Shown here: piece by piece, positions 39,874 to 40,271 of the stretch
How the letters are laid out: each line of letters begins with the position of its first letter
Numbering within the stretch: the stretch's first letter is position 1
Origin: Candidatus Eiseniibacteriota bacterium
GTDB taxonomy: Bacteria; Arandabacterota; Arandabacteria; JAGLYR01
Direction: 5' to 3'
Length of the DNA stretch: 40,271 bases
NCBI GenBank assembly: GCA_023132135.1
Contig: JAGLYR010000196.1
Span: forward strand, 1-40,271
The notes under the pieces: generated by a model
Database searches by the model: none
Told to the model about the DNA's origin: nothing
Seen by the model: the letters and a program-made list of their open reading frames with translations, nothing else
Translations under genes and position numbers: made by a program

Positions 39874-40271
39874 CTAAGTGATTGGTGTTATTGTCCCTAT
39901 CTTAATATCATCAACGGACGGCGCAGTGTCCGTCACCCCCAGAGCGTATTCCGCATCAAAGCGGACGGCCGCCAGGAAGAAGATATTGGGATCCTGTACC
40001 GTCTGTGCCATACTTTCGCCCATCGGTGACACCTGCGGGCTACTGAACGGGCAGGAGTCTTCATTGTGAGCGATCTTGTACGCAACGATCATCGCCAGCG
40101 CCTTTGTGAGCCGGTACAGGTCATCCCTTAGCTGCGAGTTCATGGCGACGACGTCTATCGAAATCATCGCCCGGTATCTGGCCCCCCAGTGAGCGGGCCA
40201 TTCGTTGTCGGCGTCGGCCGCCCCTTCTTCCGAAAACATCTGCCCCAGAAACTGAACAAGCGGAGTTTCCG
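39874..40271 (-). CDS. Virion-associated protein (5' end outside window)
   Basis: An in-frame ATG lies at 40239, but the frame stays open to the right edge without a stop, so the true start may be outside. The visible 132 codons are beta-rich and include NIFFLAAVRFDAEYALGV and VDDIKIGTITPIT at the end. Position before sheath suggests a head-tail connector or tail terminator. I cannot assign a family. Confidence 0.7.
   Translation of the reverse strand, partial: ETPLVQFLGQMFSEEGAADADNEWPAHWGARYRAMISIDVVAMNSQLRDDLYRLTKALAMIVAYKIAHNEDSCPFSSPQVSPMGESMAQTVQDPNIFFLAAVRFDAEYALGVTDTAPSVDDIKIGTITPIT

Noticed and set aside
1-40271. tRNA genes, CRISPR array, integrase, capsid
   Set aside because: I looked for these and saw none. 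The absence of capsid reflects the window cut. The absence of integrase does not prove a virulent phage.

Overview
The window is a segment of a tailed double-stranded DNA phage (or prophage) with a contractile, myovirus-type tail. I see tail sheath, tail tube, two overlapping tail-assembly chaperones, tape measure, a gpD-like hub, a gpV/gp5-like spike, a LysM plus gp25 protein, a J-like baseplate protein, a GpA-type large terminase and a portal. Every supported gene is on the minus strand, so transcription runs from high to low coordinates. Genes are packed with 1-4 base start/stop overlaps and good Shine-Dalgarno sites, and GTG starts are common. The DNA is GC-rich and the promoters are sigma70-like, which points to a GC-rich bacterial host. 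I cannot name the host. I found no integrase, DNA polymerase, helicase, major capsid, tRNA or CRISPR array. The portal gene runs off the left edge and a virion gene runs off the right edge, so the capsid genes probably lie in the missing piece that joins the two ends.

Layout in transcription order. Right edge to 24.4 kb is the late tail and lysis block: unknown virion gene, small gene, sheath, tube, chaperones G and T, tape measure, hub, spike, LysM/gp25 fusion, baseplate J, I-like protein, an exported fibre-like protein, a second fibre/appendage protein, then a lysis cassette (small gene, coiled-coil plus membrane protein, M15 peptidase endolysin, second membrane protein). A control gap at 24.16-24.42 kb follows, with hairpins and a perfect-consensus promoter. 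From 24.16 to 8.13 kb is the early block of about 36 small genes: many zinc-ribbon and helix-turn-helix proteins, ERF annealing protein, a replication-initiator-like winged-helix protein, a short RuvC-like protein, SSB, an XRE regulator, a PD-(D/E)XK nuclease, a CmcI-family methyltransferase and many unknowns. From 8.13 kb to the left edge is the start of the late operon: a sigma70 promoter, an intrinsic terminator, two membrane-anchored exported proteins (one a metallophosphoesterase), then small terminase, large terminase and a portal fused to a Mu gpF-like domain.

Regulation. The early promoter at 24.2 kb, a divergent-promoter palindrome at 20.3 kb, three 18-bp palindromes at 17.8 kb and a promoter-then-terminator pair at 8.1-7.96 kb suggest staged control. 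The last resembles the lambda pR'-tR' late switch. Two regions look like replication-origin candidates: 17.7-17.9 kb (DnaA-box-like sites, AT-rich tract, repeats) and 23.8-23.88 kb (three 10-bp repeats next to a DnaA box). ERF, SSB and the RuvC-like protein form a recombination/replication set that would rely on the host replisome.

Function calls come from motif recognition without database searches. Unknown genes are labelled as such.
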